Source: CAYNXB01 sp964401045 (GTDB lineage: Bacteria; Pseudomonadota; Alphaproteobacteria; Sphingomonadales; Sphingomonadaceae). From it: 64,000 nucleotides of DNA. Shown in pieces: positions 53,144 to 61,928 of this stretch (the first letter of the stretch is position 1; every line of letters begins with the position of its first letter). The position numbers were made by a program, and so were the translations under genes. The stretch covers positions 1 to 64,000 of the forward strand of contig CAYNXB010000001.1 of the NCBI GenBank assembly GCA_964401045.1, in the 5' to 3' direction. The notes beneath the pieces are model-generated. The model did no database searches. It worked only from the letters and a program-made list of their open reading frames with translations, and was not told the origin of the DNA.

Positions 53144-53908
53144 ATGTTTCAGATCGCGGTGATAGGTGGGACGGGGCTGATTGGCTCCAAGGTGGTCGAT
53201 GAGTTGCGCAAGCGTGGCCACGAGGCGATCGCGGCCGCTCCCAGCACGGGTGTCGATACAATCACCGGCATGGGGCTGGACGATCTCCTGGCAAGCACCG
53301 AGATCGTCGTCGACGTCTCCAATTCGCCGTCGTTCGACGACCAGCCGGCAATGGATTTCTTCACCACCGGCGGACGCAAGATCGCCGAGGCAGAGGTCCG
53401 GGCCGGCGTGCGCCATCACGTGGCGCTGTCGGTTGTCGGGATCGAGCAGATGCAGGCCAGCGGCTATTTCCGGGCCAAGCTGGCACAGGAACGGCTGATC
53501 GCCGAGGCCGGTGTTCCTTACACGATTGTGCGCGCCACGCAGTTTTTCGAGTTCCTGCGGGCCATCGCCAACTTCTCGACCGTTGACGGGGCCGTGCGGC
53601 TGCCGCCCGTGGGCTTTCGCCCGATGGCGGCGCAGGACATCGCGCTGGCCGTGGCCGAAGCCGCGCTCGGCAATCCCCGGAACGGTGTCGTCGAGATCGG
53701 CGGGCCGGAGATGTTCACCCTCGACCAGCCAGTGCGCCAGGTACTCGGCCGCGACGGCGATCCCCGCGAGGTCGTGGCCGACCCTGCGGCTCCCTATTTC
53801 GGCATCGAGGTCGATCAGACCACGCTGGTGCCGCGATCCGCCGCCCATCTCGGGGCGACCACGCTCGAGTGGTGGATCGATCACGTTCCGCCACCGCCCG
53901 CGCGGTGA
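53144..53908 (+). CDS. NmrA-like NAD(P)-binding protein 2
   Basis: 254 aa, a tandem paralog of the preceding gene: Rossmann loop IAVIGGTGLIGSKVVDELRK, VVDVSNSPSFDDQPAM, AGVPYTIVRATQFFEFL, and a C-terminal YFGIEVDQTTLVP region. Likely binds NADP(H) and either reduces a quinone or senses redox state. Ribosome site AAAGGATAAGTC. Followed 31 nt later by the membrane protein gene. Confidence 0.84.
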   Translation: MFQIAVIGGTGLIGSKVVDELRKRGHEAIAAAPSTGVDTITGMGLDDLLASTEIVVDVSNSPSFDDQPAMDFFTTGGRKIAEAEVRAGVRHHVALSVVGIEQMQASGYFRAKLAQERLIAEAGVPYTIVRATQFFEFLRAIANFSTVDGAVRLPPVGFRPMAAQDIALAVAEAALGNPRNGVVEIGGPEMFTLDQPVRQVLGRDGDPREVVADPAAPYFGIEVDQTTLVPRSAAHLGATTLEWWIDHVPPPPAR

Positions 53909-53939
53909 AATTGGGCAAGAAACGCCAGGAGTTCGAAAA

Positions 53940-54374
53940 ATGACCGAACGGCTATGCTTGTGGACGGCTGCCCTGCTGGGCGTCGGCGCGCTGGCAAATG
54001 GAATTTTCATGCTGGTTTCTCCGGCGGACTGGTACTTCGCGGTTCCCGGCGTCACCACCACGGGGCCCTTCAACCAGCACTTCCTGCGCGACATCGGGCT
54101 GATCTTCCTGTTAGCCGGGCTGGCCTTCCTGATCGGCGCCGCGCTGTCGCCGGTTCGCGTCATGCTGTGGGGTGCCGCGTCGCTCTGGCTCTCCGCGCAT
54201 GCCCTGTTCCATTTCTGGGAAGTCGCGGTCGGTATTTGCGGACCATCGGCGCTGATGCGCGATTTCGCCGCGGTGACCCTGCCGGCGATCCTTGGCCTCT
54301 TGCTGACGGGATGGGCCGCACTTCGCGAGCGTGGTGAGCGCAGTGGCTTGGCACAAGGCGGGAGGCTGTCATGA
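53940..54374 (+). CDS. Small four-helix membrane protein, unknown
   Basis: 144 aa with four predicted helices: LCLWTAALLGVGALANGIFM, the GLIFLLAGLAFLIGAAL region, VMLWGAASLWLSAHALFHFW and FAAVTLPAILGLLLTGWAAL. Between helices 1 and 2 are an aromatic, Pro-rich loop and NQHFLRDIG. There are several His in or near helix 3 (SAHALFHFWE). Not recognised beyond a DUF-type membrane protein. Ribosome site CAGGAGTTCG. The stop overlaps the kinase ATG (ATGA), so it may be the kinase's membrane partner. Confidence 0.72.
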   Translation: MTERLCLWTAALLGVGALANGIFMLVSPADWYFAVPGVTTTGPFNQHFLRDIGLIFLLAGLAFLIGAALSPVRVMLWGAASLWLSAHALFHFWEVAVGICGPSALMRDFAAVTLPAILGLLLTGWAALRERGERSGLAQGGRLS

Positions 54375-55207
54375 CGCTGGAAGTCTACGTGACGGACCGA
54401 TCGGCTGCCAATCACGCCAGCGCTCTCGATTCCGCGGGCGGGGCCGGGCGAGCGTCTGTCGAGTTCGCCGGGGTGGTCCACGACCTGGGCAACCTCATCC
54501 AGATCGCCTCCTCGGTGCTCAGCATCGTCTCGCGCAGCCCCGACATGCCGCCCGGCCGCCGCGATCCCATGCTGATCAAGGCCAGTGCGTCGCTCGATCA
54601 TGCCGGCCGGCTCGTTCGCCAGACGCTGCGCGTCGCACGCAGCAGTGCGGCAGAACTGCACTTCGTCAGCGTGGCCGGCTGCCTGTTCGACATCCGCTCG
54701 CTGATCGAGGATTTGTGGGGACCGACGTTCCGGCTCGACATCTGGATCGAGGTCAACCTGCCCAAGGTGCGCTGCGATCCGCTCGCGTTGCAGAACGCCA
54801 TTCTGAACCTGGTCTACAACGCCCGCGACGCGATGGCGGATGGCGGTGCCGTCACCATTCGCGCCGCACGAAACGTGCACGGCGATGCGGGTGACATGGT
54901 CGAGATCGGCGTGGCCGACCAGGGCGTAGGCATGTCTCCCGAGACGATCGCGCGAGCGTTCGAGCCGTTCTTCACCACCAAGAGCGGGGGCCTGGGCGGG
55001 GTCGGCCTGCCGATGGTCGAACGCTTCGTGCGCGGCGCCGGTGGCGAGATCGGCGTCGAGAGCGAACTGGGGGCCGGGACGACGGTCACCATGCGCCTGC
55101 CGGCCGTCCTGCCGGAGCCGGGAGACGACGATGCAATTCCGCAAGCCCCCGACGACGCCGGCAAACTGCCGAGCGCGCCATGGGATTCATTCGCAACGGG
55201 AGAATAG
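54371..55207 (+). CDS. Small soluble sensor histidine kinase
   Basis: A 278-aa kinase consisting of a DHp helix pair with the likely phosphorylated His37 in FAGVVHDLGNLIQIASS and a HATPase domain (N box NLVYNARDAM, G1 DQGVGMSPE, F box EPFFTTKSGG, G2 GGVGLPMVERF). There is no sensor or receiver domain and no membrane helix, so it needs a partner for input. The HDLGN type resembles NtrB/hybrid-kinase DHp domains. It is translationally coupled to the membrane protein upstream. Confidence 0.85.
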   Translation: MTLEVYVTDRSAANHASALDSAGGAGRASVEFAGVVHDLGNLIQIASSVLSIVSRSPDMPPGRRDPMLIKASASLDHAGRLVRQTLRVARSSAAELHFVSVAGCLFDIRSLIEDLWGPTFRLDIWIEVNLPKVRCDPLALQNAILNLVYNARDAMADGGAVTIRAARNVHGDAGDMVEIGVADQGVGMSPETIARAFEPFFTTKSGGLGGVGLPMVERFVRGAGGEIGVESELGAGTTVTMRLPAVLPEPGDDDAIPQAPDDAGKLPSAPWDSFATGE

Positions 55208-55211
55208 ACCG

Positions 55212-55802
55212 ATGAAACTCTACTACGCGCACGGCGCCTGCAGCCTGTCCAACCGCATCTCGCTTCACGAAGCAGGCATCCCGTTCACCGACGAAAGCGT
55301 CGACCTGAAGACCGGGCTCACCCAGACCGGACGGACATTCCGCGAACTCAGCCCGAAGGGTTACGTCCCCCTCCTGGTGCTGGAAGACGGCCAGACCATC
55401 ACCGAGAACATCGCCGTCCTCTCGCTGATCGCCGATCGGGCCCCGCAACTGCTGCCCGATGGCGAACTGGGGCGGGTCCGCATGCTTGAGGCGCTGTCGT
55501 TCATTTCAAGCGAGCTGCACATCGCCTTCAAGCCACTGTTTCACCGCGCGGCGGATCATGACCAGGATCTGGCGCGCGACCGCATCGCCGGACTCCTGCG
55601 CCTCGTCGCGGACGACATGCCCGGCGAATACCTCCTCGGGGGGCGTTTCACCGCGGCGGATGCCTATCTGTTCGTGATCCTGCTCTGGGCCCGCAAGTTC
55701 GACGTTCCCCTCCCGCCGAAGCTCATCGCCTATATCGAGCGCGTCGCGGCACGGCCATCGGTCCGCCAGGCGCTGCGCGACGAGGGGCTCGTGGCGGACT
55801 AG
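55212..55802 (+). CDS. Glutathione S-transferase
   Basis: A 196-aa GST of the beta-like class. The N-terminal thioredoxin-fold part is KLYYAHGACSLSNRISLHEA with the Cys/Ser active-site region at residues 10-12, GYVPLLVLEDGQTITENIAV carries the cis-Pro and the glutathione-binding Glu/Asn, and the C-terminal helical domain ends GRFTAADAYLFVILLWARKF. It conjugates or reduces electrophiles with glutathione. It starts 4 nt after the kinase stop. Confidence 0.9.
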   Translation: MKLYYAHGACSLSNRISLHEAGIPFTDESVDLKTGLTQTGRTFRELSPKGYVPLLVLEDGQTITENIAVLSLIADRAPQLLPDGELGRVRMLEALSFISSELHIAFKPLFHRAADHDQDLARDRIAGLLRLVADDMPGEYLLGGRFTAADAYLFVILLWARKFDVPLPPKLIAYIERVAARPSVRQALRDEGLVAD

Positions 55803-56002
55803 GATCGGGCTGCCCGGCGAAGGTGGCTGTCACGCGCTTCGCCGACAGATTGCGCTGCCCGACCTGCACCTTGGAACAGGGGGCACCCGCCAATCGCGAG
55901 TTCGAATCATTCTTCCGGACAATAGCGGCGATCGCGGGCGGCGCCGATGTTGTTGGCCAACGAGGCGAAATCCGATCTTTCCGTCCCTTCATGGAGCCTG
56001 TC

Positions 56003-56788
56003 ATGCGCAAAGTCCTTACCTTCTCGCTTGCTTTCCTGGCGCTTGCCTCATCCGGCATCGCTTCCGCACAGAGTACCGTCGAAGCGGGAGAGACGACTGT
56101 CGTGCTGGTGCATGGCGCATTTGCCGAGTCCTCGAGCTGGGGACCGGTCATCTCGCGGCTGGAAGGCGACGGCTACCGCGTCATCGCCGCGGCCAATCCA
56201 TTGCGCGGTGTCGCCAGCGACGCGGCGTCGGTGGCTGCCGTCGTGAGATCGATCGAAGGGCCGGTGGTGCTGGTGGGCCATTCGTACGGCGGGCCCGTGA
56301 TCACCGCGGCCGCCGCCGGCAGCGCGAACGTCAAAGCGCTGGTCTATGTGGCCGCCTTCGCGCCCGACAGCGGCGAATCCAGCTTCATGCTTTCCGCGAA
56401 GTTCCCCGGAAGCACGCTGGGGGACACCCTGGTCAGCGTGCCGCTGCCTGATGGCGCCGAGGATTTGTACATCCGCCCGGAGAGTTTCCACGCCCAGTTC
56501 GCGGCGGATGTGCCGGAGGCCGAGGCGGCGGTCATGGCGGCCACCCAGCGCCCGGTGACCATGTCGGCACTGCAGGAGGCGTCCGGCAAGCCCGCCTGGA
56601 AGACGATACCATCGTACATGATCTACGGTACGCTGGACCGCAACATTCCGCCTGCGGTCATGCAGTTCATGGCAGAACGCGCTGGTGCCCGAAGGACGGT
56701 CGTGGTCGAGGGCGCATCGCATGCGCTGATGGTCTCCCATCCCGAGAGCGTCGCCAGCATCATCGAGGACGCGGTGGCCGGCAGATGA
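56003..56788 (+). CDS. Secreted alpha/beta hydrolase
   Basis: A 261-aa hydrolase with a Sec signal peptide (LTFSLAFLALASSGIASAQS, cleavage likely after ASA). The nucleophile Ser94 is in LVGHSYGGPV; the late GASHALMVSHPE gives the His. It resembles the EstC/RutD-like esterase subfamily with an N-terminal VVLVHGAFAESSSWGPV oxyanion loop. ATG 56003 is favoured by GGAG 6 nt upstream (inside an alternative ATG at 55991). The 200 nt before it hold no gene. Confidence 0.85.
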   Translation: MRKVLTFSLAFLALASSGIASAQSTVEAGETTVVLVHGAFAESSSWGPVISRLEGDGYRVIAAANPLRGVASDAASVAAVVRSIEGPVVLVGHSYGGPVITAAAAGSANVKALVYVAAFAPDSGESSFMLSAKFPGSTLGDTLVSVPLPDGAEDLYIRPESFHAQFAADVPEAEAAVMAATQRPVTMSALQEASGKPAWKTIPSYMIYGTLDRNIPPAVMQFMAERAGARRTVVVEGASHALMVSHPESVASIIEDAVAGR

Positions 56789-56811
56789 CGCCCGTGGCCG
56801 CCTTGTCGCCG

Positions 56812-57444
56812 CTAACCGCCGCCGGTGCCGGGAACGAGGCCGTGGAGGAACAGATCGACAGCCGAGCCGACGATCGCCTGCGTTTCACGGGCATCGGGCG
56901 GCGGGCGCAGTCCGAGCAGGACTTGCAGGTGAAGATTGCCGCGGATCATGCCGGCGAAGTGATCCGCTGCCGCGGCGCAATCGGTGACGCGGATGTCGCC
57001 GCGCCGTCGCGCGTCTTCCAGGAATTCGGCAAGTCGCGCGCTCGCCCGCCCCGGACCAAGTTCGTAGAATTCCCGCACGAGCTGGGGGAACCGGCTGCCC
57101 TCGGTAACTCCGGTGCGGTAGACCGTGAGCAGGGCGGGCGACATCACGATGTCCATCAGCCGGCACCCGAACGCCATCAGGGTGCCGCGCAGGTCGCGGA
57201 TCTCGCAATCCTCGACGGCAAGGGCCGTCAGCGCCTGTTCGGCATGCCGGGTCACGATGGCGGCGAACAAGCCCTCCTTGCTGCCGAACTCACTGTAGAT
57301 GTTGCGCTTCGATCCGCCCGCCCGCTCGATGATCGCATCGATGCTGGTCGCCGCGTAGCCCAGCTCGAAAAACAGGTCGGCTGCAGCCGCGAGCAGCGCG
57401 TCCCGCTCGACCTTCTTGCGCGCACCGCGAACTGTGTCCTGCAT
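56812..57444 (-). CDS. TetR family transcriptional repressor of the efflux operon
   Basis: A 210-aa TetR regulator. The HTH region is ALLAAAADLFFELGYAATSI then DAIIERAGGSKRNIYSEFGS; the C-terminal ligand domain is poorly conserved, as usual. ATG 57444 (MQDTVRGARK). It is divergent from the EmrA-like gene, with two palindromes in the 95-nt gap, so it most likely represses both itself and the pump. Confidence 0.9.
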   Translation of the reverse strand: MQDTVRGARKKVERDALLAAAADLFFELGYAATSIDAIIERAGGSKRNIYSEFGSKEGLFAAIVTRHAEQALTALAVEDCEIRDLRGTLMAFGCRLMDIVMSPALLTVYRTGVTEGSRFPQLVREFYELGPGRASARLAEFLEDARRRGDIRVTDCAAAADHFAGMIRGNLHLQVLLGLRPPPDARETQAIVGSAVDLFLHGLVPGTGGG

Positions 57445-57482
57445 GACCGGGCGCCTCGTCTTACACTTTCGGATAGTTGACC

Positions 57483-57498
57483 GGTAACGGATATTACC
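57483..57498. promoter_or_regulatory. TetR operator half-site pair 1
   Basis: GGTAACGGATATTACC is a 16-bp palindrome with 5-bp arms GGTAA/TTACC. It lies between the TetR and EmrA-like genes, 28 bp from a second copy. Confidence 0.75.
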
Positions 57499-57510
57499 GT
57501 ATTCGTCAAC

Positions 57511-57526
57511 GGTAACAAAAATTACC
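57511..57526. promoter_or_regulatory. TetR operator half-site pair 2
   Basis: GGTAACAAAAATTACC, the same arms as palindrome 1 with a different centre. It ends 13 nt before the EmrA-like GTG start, so a bound repressor would cover the promoter or ribosome site. Confidence 0.75.
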
Positions 57527-57539
57527 ATAGGGGGCTGTC

Positions 57540-58571
57540 GTGGCTCGTTTCACCCGCAGGAAGCTCATCGGTGTGTTGCTCTGCCTCGCCGCGGCCGGTG
57601 TGTTGGTCGGGGGCTGGACCTGGGCGCACTCCGGCTCCGCATCGACCGACAATGCCTATGTGCGCGGCGATATCACGTCGCTCGCGGCGAAAGTCGGTGG
57701 TTACGTCACCTCGGTCGAGGTGCGCGATAACCAGCCGGTCAAGGCGGGCGATGTCCTGTTCCGCATCGATGACAGTGACTACCGCGCGCGGCTGGCCCGG
57801 GCCGAAGCTGACGTCGCGGCAGCGCGCGCAAAGGCGGCGACGGTGGCGGCGGAAATCCGCCTGCAACACACGCTGGTGCGGCAAGCCCGGGCGCAGCGCG
57901 GCGCGGCGCTGGCGGACCTCGGGCTCGCCCGCACGACGAGCGACAGGCGGCTCGAGCTCGTCAACAGCGGCGCCGTAAGCCAAGCCCTTGTCGATGAAAG
58001 CCAGGCCGGCAGGATCCGTGCCGAAGCCGGCGCCTCGGTCTCGGCCACGGCAATCGATGCCCAGCGGCAGCGGGCGGAGGTGCTTGTGGTGGAGCGCGAA
58101 GCGGCCCTCGCAGCCGTGACGCAAGCCGAGGCCGTGCGCGATCTCGCGCGGATCGATCTTGAACACACCGTCGTCCGCGCGCCGATTTCGGGCGTGGTCG
58201 GCAATCGCCAAGTTCGGGTTGGCCGGCTGGTCGCTTCCGGAACCCCTCTGCTCGACATCGTTCCTGTGGCCGACCTGTTCGTGATCGCCAATTTCAAGGA
58301 AACCCAGCTCGAGAACATCCGCCCCGGCCAGCGAGCGAATGTCAGGGTCGATGGTTTTCCGGACCTCGTGTTCGAAGGGGTCGTCGACAGCATCGCCCCC
58401 GGCAGTGGTTCGGTGTTCAGCCTTCTTCCGTCCGATAACGCCACAGGCAACTTCGTCCGCGTTGTGCAACGCGTGCCGATCAAGATACGCCTCACGCAGA
58501 AACCCCTGCCCGCGCGCCTGGTGCCGGGCCTGTCAGCCACCGTCGAGCTCGACGACCGCAGGCCGTCGTGA
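57540..58571 (+). CDS. EmrA/HlyD-type efflux adaptor
   Basis: A 343-aa membrane-fusion protein with an N-terminal anchor helix (about 9-26), lipoyl halves around VTSVEVRDNQPVKAGDVLFR and TVVRAPISGVVGNRQVRVG, and an Ala-rich coiled coil between them. VADLFVIANFKETQLENIRP is typical of EmrA/FarA. A GTG start behind AGGGGGC. It overlaps the MFS gene by 4 nt. Confidence 0.88.
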   Translation: MARFTRRKLIGVLLCLAAAGVLVGGWTWAHSGSASTDNAYVRGDITSLAAKVGGYVTSVEVRDNQPVKAGDVLFRIDDSDYRARLARAEADVAAARAKAATVAAEIRLQHTLVRQARAQRGAALADLGLARTTSDRRLELVNSGAVSQALVDESQAGRIRAEAGASVSATAIDAQRQRAEVLVVEREAALAAVTQAEAVRDLARIDLEHTVVRAPISGVVGNRQVRVGRLVASGTPLLDIVPVADLFVIANFKETQLENIRPGQRANVRVDGFPDLVFEGVVDSIAPGSGSVFSLLPSDNATGNFVRVVQRVPIKIRLTQKPLPARLVPGLSATVELDDRRPS

Positions 58572-60166
58572 CGACGCGGATCGCGGACGAGCGCGGCCTC
58601 GACGCATCGGGATGGCTGCTGGTCGCAGGCATCGTCCTGGCGAGCCTGACCGAGGCACTGGCAGGCACGGTCGTCGCGCTCGGGCGCGGCGACATCATGG
58701 GCGACACGCACGCATCGCTCGATCAGTTCGCCTCGTTCGACGTCAGCTACACGGCGCTCAAACTGGTCGGCTTCGCGCTTTCGCCCTGGCTCCTCACCCG
58801 GATCGAACCGCGCAACGCGCTCGTTGCCTCGACTCTGGCGATGGGTGTCGCCTCCGCTCTCGCGATGGTGACCGCACGGCTCGACGCGCTCAGCGGCCTG
58901 CGCGCGCTGCAGGGCCTTGCGGGCGGCATCGTCCTCGTCACCGGCCAGGCCATCCTGTTCCTGACCTTTCCTCGCCGCCGCCAGCCCCTCCTGCAAGCGC
59001 TCTTCGCGATGGGCGCGGTCGTCGCGCCTGCAACGCTCGCGCCCGCGATGCAGGGCTGGCTGATCGACAACCTGTCATGGACCTGGATCTTCTACGGCAT
59101 CCTGCCCCTGGCGCTCGCCGGTGCCGGGCTCGTGATGATCGCCGACCCGCCTCCGATGCCTCCGGTTGTCGCGTGGCGGCTCGACTGGGCGGGGATGGCC
59201 CTGCTCGGCTGCGCCATGTCCGGCGCCACCTATGTTCTTACCCAGGGGAGCCGCTGGGACTGGTTCGAGGCGGGCCGAATCTTATGGCTGAGCGGTCTTG
59301 CGGGTGGGTGTCTCGTCCTGTTCCTCCTGCACCAGCGCCGCGCCGCGCGACCGGCGCTGTTCGACCTGTCCGTGTTCCGGAACGATGACTTCACGTTTGC
59401 CTTTCTTGTAAGCTTCGTGGCCGGCGCGGCGTTGTTCGGGAGCGCGTTCCTGATACCGTCCTTCGCGGTTTCAGTGCTGGGCTTCACCCCGGCCGCCGCA
59501 GGCGGACTGCTGTTGCCGAGCGGGGCGCTGTTCGCGGGCGCGTTGCTGCTTTCGGCGTTCCTCGTGCAGACCTGCCGCACGCCGCCCCTGGCCAGCGTTC
59601 CCTTCGGCATTCTCCTGATCATGGCCGCCATGTGGATGCTGTCGGGATCGAACGGGGACAGCGGAGCACCGGACATGATGCCCGCCATCCTCCTGCGGGG
59701 CCTCGGCCTCGGGTTCCTGTTCCTTTCCCTCACGCTGGTCGCGTTCGACCGGCTGCCGCCTGCCAATCTGGCGTCCGGGATCGGCCTCTTCAGCATCGGG
59801 AGGCAGCTGGGCGGCCTCATCGGGGTCGCGGGACTCCAGACGCTCATCGACCATCAGGCCGTCGCCAACCAGGCCGTGCTCGGTGCGGCGCTCAACCCCG
59901 GCTCGCCGCTCTTAGCCGACCGCATCGCTTCGCTGACGGCGATCCTCGTTACACGCGGGATGGATGCTGCCTCGGCGGCGAAGGCCGCGACCGGCATGCT
60001 CGGCCGTGCCACCGCGGGCCAGGCTTCGGTGATCGCATTCGACACCGCATTCAGCGTCGTCGCCCTGCTGTTCGTGTTCGCGGCGCCGGCGCTCATCGGA
60101 GTCAAGATCGGCCTTGCCAGGGCTGCCAGGCGCCGCGGCGCAGCCGACGCGGAGGTAATCTCATGA
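58568..60166 (+). CDS. DHA2-family MFS drug:H+ antiporter (EmrB-like)
   Basis: A 532-aa transporter with 14 predicted helices. LRALQGLAGGIVLVTGQAIL holds the DHA2 motif C-like region; NDDFTFAFLVSFVAGAALFG and RGLGLGFLFLSLTLVAFDRL are typical of EmrB-type pumps. It starts with GTG overlapping the adaptor stop. With EmrA-like and NodT-like partners it forms a pump spanning both membranes; substrates are probably hydrophobic toxicants. Confidence 0.87.
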   Translation: MTTRIADERGLDASGWLLVAGIVLASLTEALAGTVVALGRGDIMGDTHASLDQFASFDVSYTALKLVGFALSPWLLTRIEPRNALVASTLAMGVASALAMVTARLDALSGLRALQGLAGGIVLVTGQAILFLTFPRRRQPLLQALFAMGAVVAPATLAPAMQGWLIDNLSWTWIFYGILPLALAGAGLVMIADPPPMPPVVAWRLDWAGMALLGCAMSGATYVLTQGSRWDWFEAGRILWLSGLAGGCLVLFLLHQRRAARPALFDLSVFRNDDFTFAFLVSFVAGAALFGSAFLIPSFAVSVLGFTPAAAGGLLLPSGALFAGALLLSAFLVQTCRTPPLASVPFGILLIMAAMWMLSGSNGDSGAPDMMPAILLRGLGLGFLFLSLTLVAFDRLPPANLASGIGLFSIGRQLGGLIGVAGLQTLIDHQAVANQAVLGAALNPGSPLLADRIASLTAILVTRGMDAASAAKAATGMLGRATAGQASVIAFDTAFSVVALLFVFAAPALIGVKIGLARAARRRGAADAEVIS

Positions 60167-61602
60167 CCGAAAAACAATCGATGCCCGCTGCACGACTGGC
60201 GGCCGTGCTGCTGACCACGGTCGTGGCCGGGTGCACGGTCGGGCCTGACTATCGACCGCCATCCGCATCGGTGAGCGAGGCCTGGATTGGGCCCGCCGCG
60301 AACGGCGAGGTCGACGCGGCCTGGTGGACGCGGTTCGACGATCCCCTGCTCTCACAGCTGGTTTCGTCTGCCGTGGCCGGCAACAAGGATCTGGCGGAAG
60401 CGAGCGCGCGCCTGCGTGAAGCGCGCGCCGCCCGCGATGCGACGTACGGCCGGGCCGAGCCGCAGGCGGGCGCTTCCGCAGCCGTGACCCGCAACCGCCT
60501 GAGCGAGAACGGCCTTCTGCCGGTCGGCCGCGTTCCAGGCCTCGGTCCGGACCTGTCGCTTTACGACATTGGGTTCGACGCATCGTGGGAGCTCGATCTG
60601 TGGGGCGGAACGCGGCGCGCGATCGAAGGGGCCGATGCGCGCGCGCAAGCGGCCGAGGAAGCGCACCGTGCCGTCGTCATCCAGGTCATCGCGGAGGTCG
60701 TGCGGTCCTACATCGCGCTTCGGTCCGCGCAGGGCCTGCGCGACAACGCGATCGAGAACGCCGAGATACAGACCGCACTTGCCCGCCTGGTCGCCGATCG
60801 CGCGCGCGCAGGGAGCGCCTCGCGCTTCGACGTTGCCCGGGCCGAAGCGCTGGCACGAAGCAGCGCCGCGTCGGTTCCGCGCTTCGAGAGCGATGCGACG
60901 GCTGCCGCTTTTCGTATCGCCCTTCTGCTCGGCCAGCCTCCCGAAGCCTTGTACGATCGTCTTCGAGCGTCGGGATCACTGCCGCAGCCCGTTGTCGAGG
61001 TCGGCGCCGGACTCCGGTCCGACCTGCTGCGCAGGCGCCCCGACATCCGCCAGGCCGAACGCGAGCTCGCCGCATCGACCGCCGATATCGGGGTCGCCAC
61101 GGCGGAGCTCTTTCCCCATCTCTCCCTACTTGGCGGTAGTGGATTGCAGTCGCGCACACCGGGAGACCTGCTCTCGGCAGACAGTCTGCGATTCCAGTTC
61201 GGGCCGTCCCTGCACTGGCCGATTTTTTCAGGCGGCCGCATCAGGGCCCAGATCCGCGCGGCAGACGCGCGCGCGGACGCGGCGATGGCGCGTTACGAGC
61301 GGGCGGTTCTCGCGGCCCTGTCCGACACCGAAACGGCGCTCAATCAATACGCGTCCGCTGGCGAGGCCAGAGCCGAGCGCGACGCGGCCCGGTCGGCCGC
61401 GGCGGAGGCCGTCACCCTCGCGAGGACCAGGTATCTCGCGGGGGAGGACGACCTCACCGCCCTGCTGCTGGCGCAAGCCGAGTACAACGCCGCCGAGCAA
61501 CAGAGCATCCAGGCGCTCGCCACGCAGCTCCAGAACGTGGCGGCGTTGTACAAGGCGCTTGGAGGCGGCTGGGAAGCGGTCGAGGCTTCCACCCCGTCGT
61601 AA
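60163..61602 (+). CDS. Outer membrane efflux lipoprotein (NodT/OprM family)
   Basis: A 479-aa outer membrane factor. A signal ending in VVAGC gives a lipidated Cys (about residue 20), then VGPDYRPP, the usual NodT start. The TolC-like repeats have WELDLWGGTRRAIEGADA and LRSDLLRRRPDIRQAERELA. ATG 60163 overlaps the MFS stop by 4 nt. It completes the tripartite pump. Confidence 0.9.
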   Translation: MTEKQSMPAARLAAVLLTTVVAGCTVGPDYRPPSASVSEAWIGPAANGEVDAAWWTRFDDPLLSQLVSSAVAGNKDLAEASARLREARAARDATYGRAEPQAGASAAVTRNRLSENGLLPVGRVPGLGPDLSLYDIGFDASWELDLWGGTRRAIEGADARAQAAEEAHRAVVIQVIAEVVRSYIALRSAQGLRDNAIENAEIQTALARLVADRARAGSASRFDVARAEALARSSAASVPRFESDATAAAFRIALLLGQPPEALYDRLRASGSLPQPVVEVGAGLRSDLLRRRPDIRQAERELAASTADIGVATAELFPHLSLLGGSGLQSRTPGDLLSADSLRFQFGPSLHWPIFSGGRIRAQIRAADARADAAMARYERAVLAALSDTETALNQYASAGEARAERDAARSAAAEAVTLARTRYLAGEDDLTALLLAQAEYNAAEQQSIQALATQLQNVAALYKALGGGWEAVEASTPS

Positions 61603-61928
61603 GCCGCTGATACTCCGACCGGTACCTCCTCCGGCATTCCCGTCCGAGACGTGTCGGCGCTGTGCGATTCGTAGCGCTTGTTCGCCTTCGAAATCGCCGC
61701 CGTTGCCACGGCGCTGGATCGACAGGTCATCCCGTCATCAGGACCGGGTTCGCGGGCTCCGGCTCAACCTTTCGCCTAGGCGTACGCCCCATCCGGCTAG
61801 GGTGCACCAAGCCGATGGACTGGAGGAGCTGCACGTCGGTCCGATCGATCGCCGTCATGTCGCGCCCTAGAACAGGCAGGCGCCGAAGTGGCCCGCCGCG
61901 GGCTGCCGGCGCGCAAAGGAGACCTGCC
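61603..61928. other. 326-nt stretch without a gene
   Basis: Short frames here are Arg/Gly-rich, have no ribosome sites, and look like noise. No clear terminator, repeat or motif is seen. The right end holds the ribosome site AAAGGAGACCTGCC of the next gene. Confidence 0.5.
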
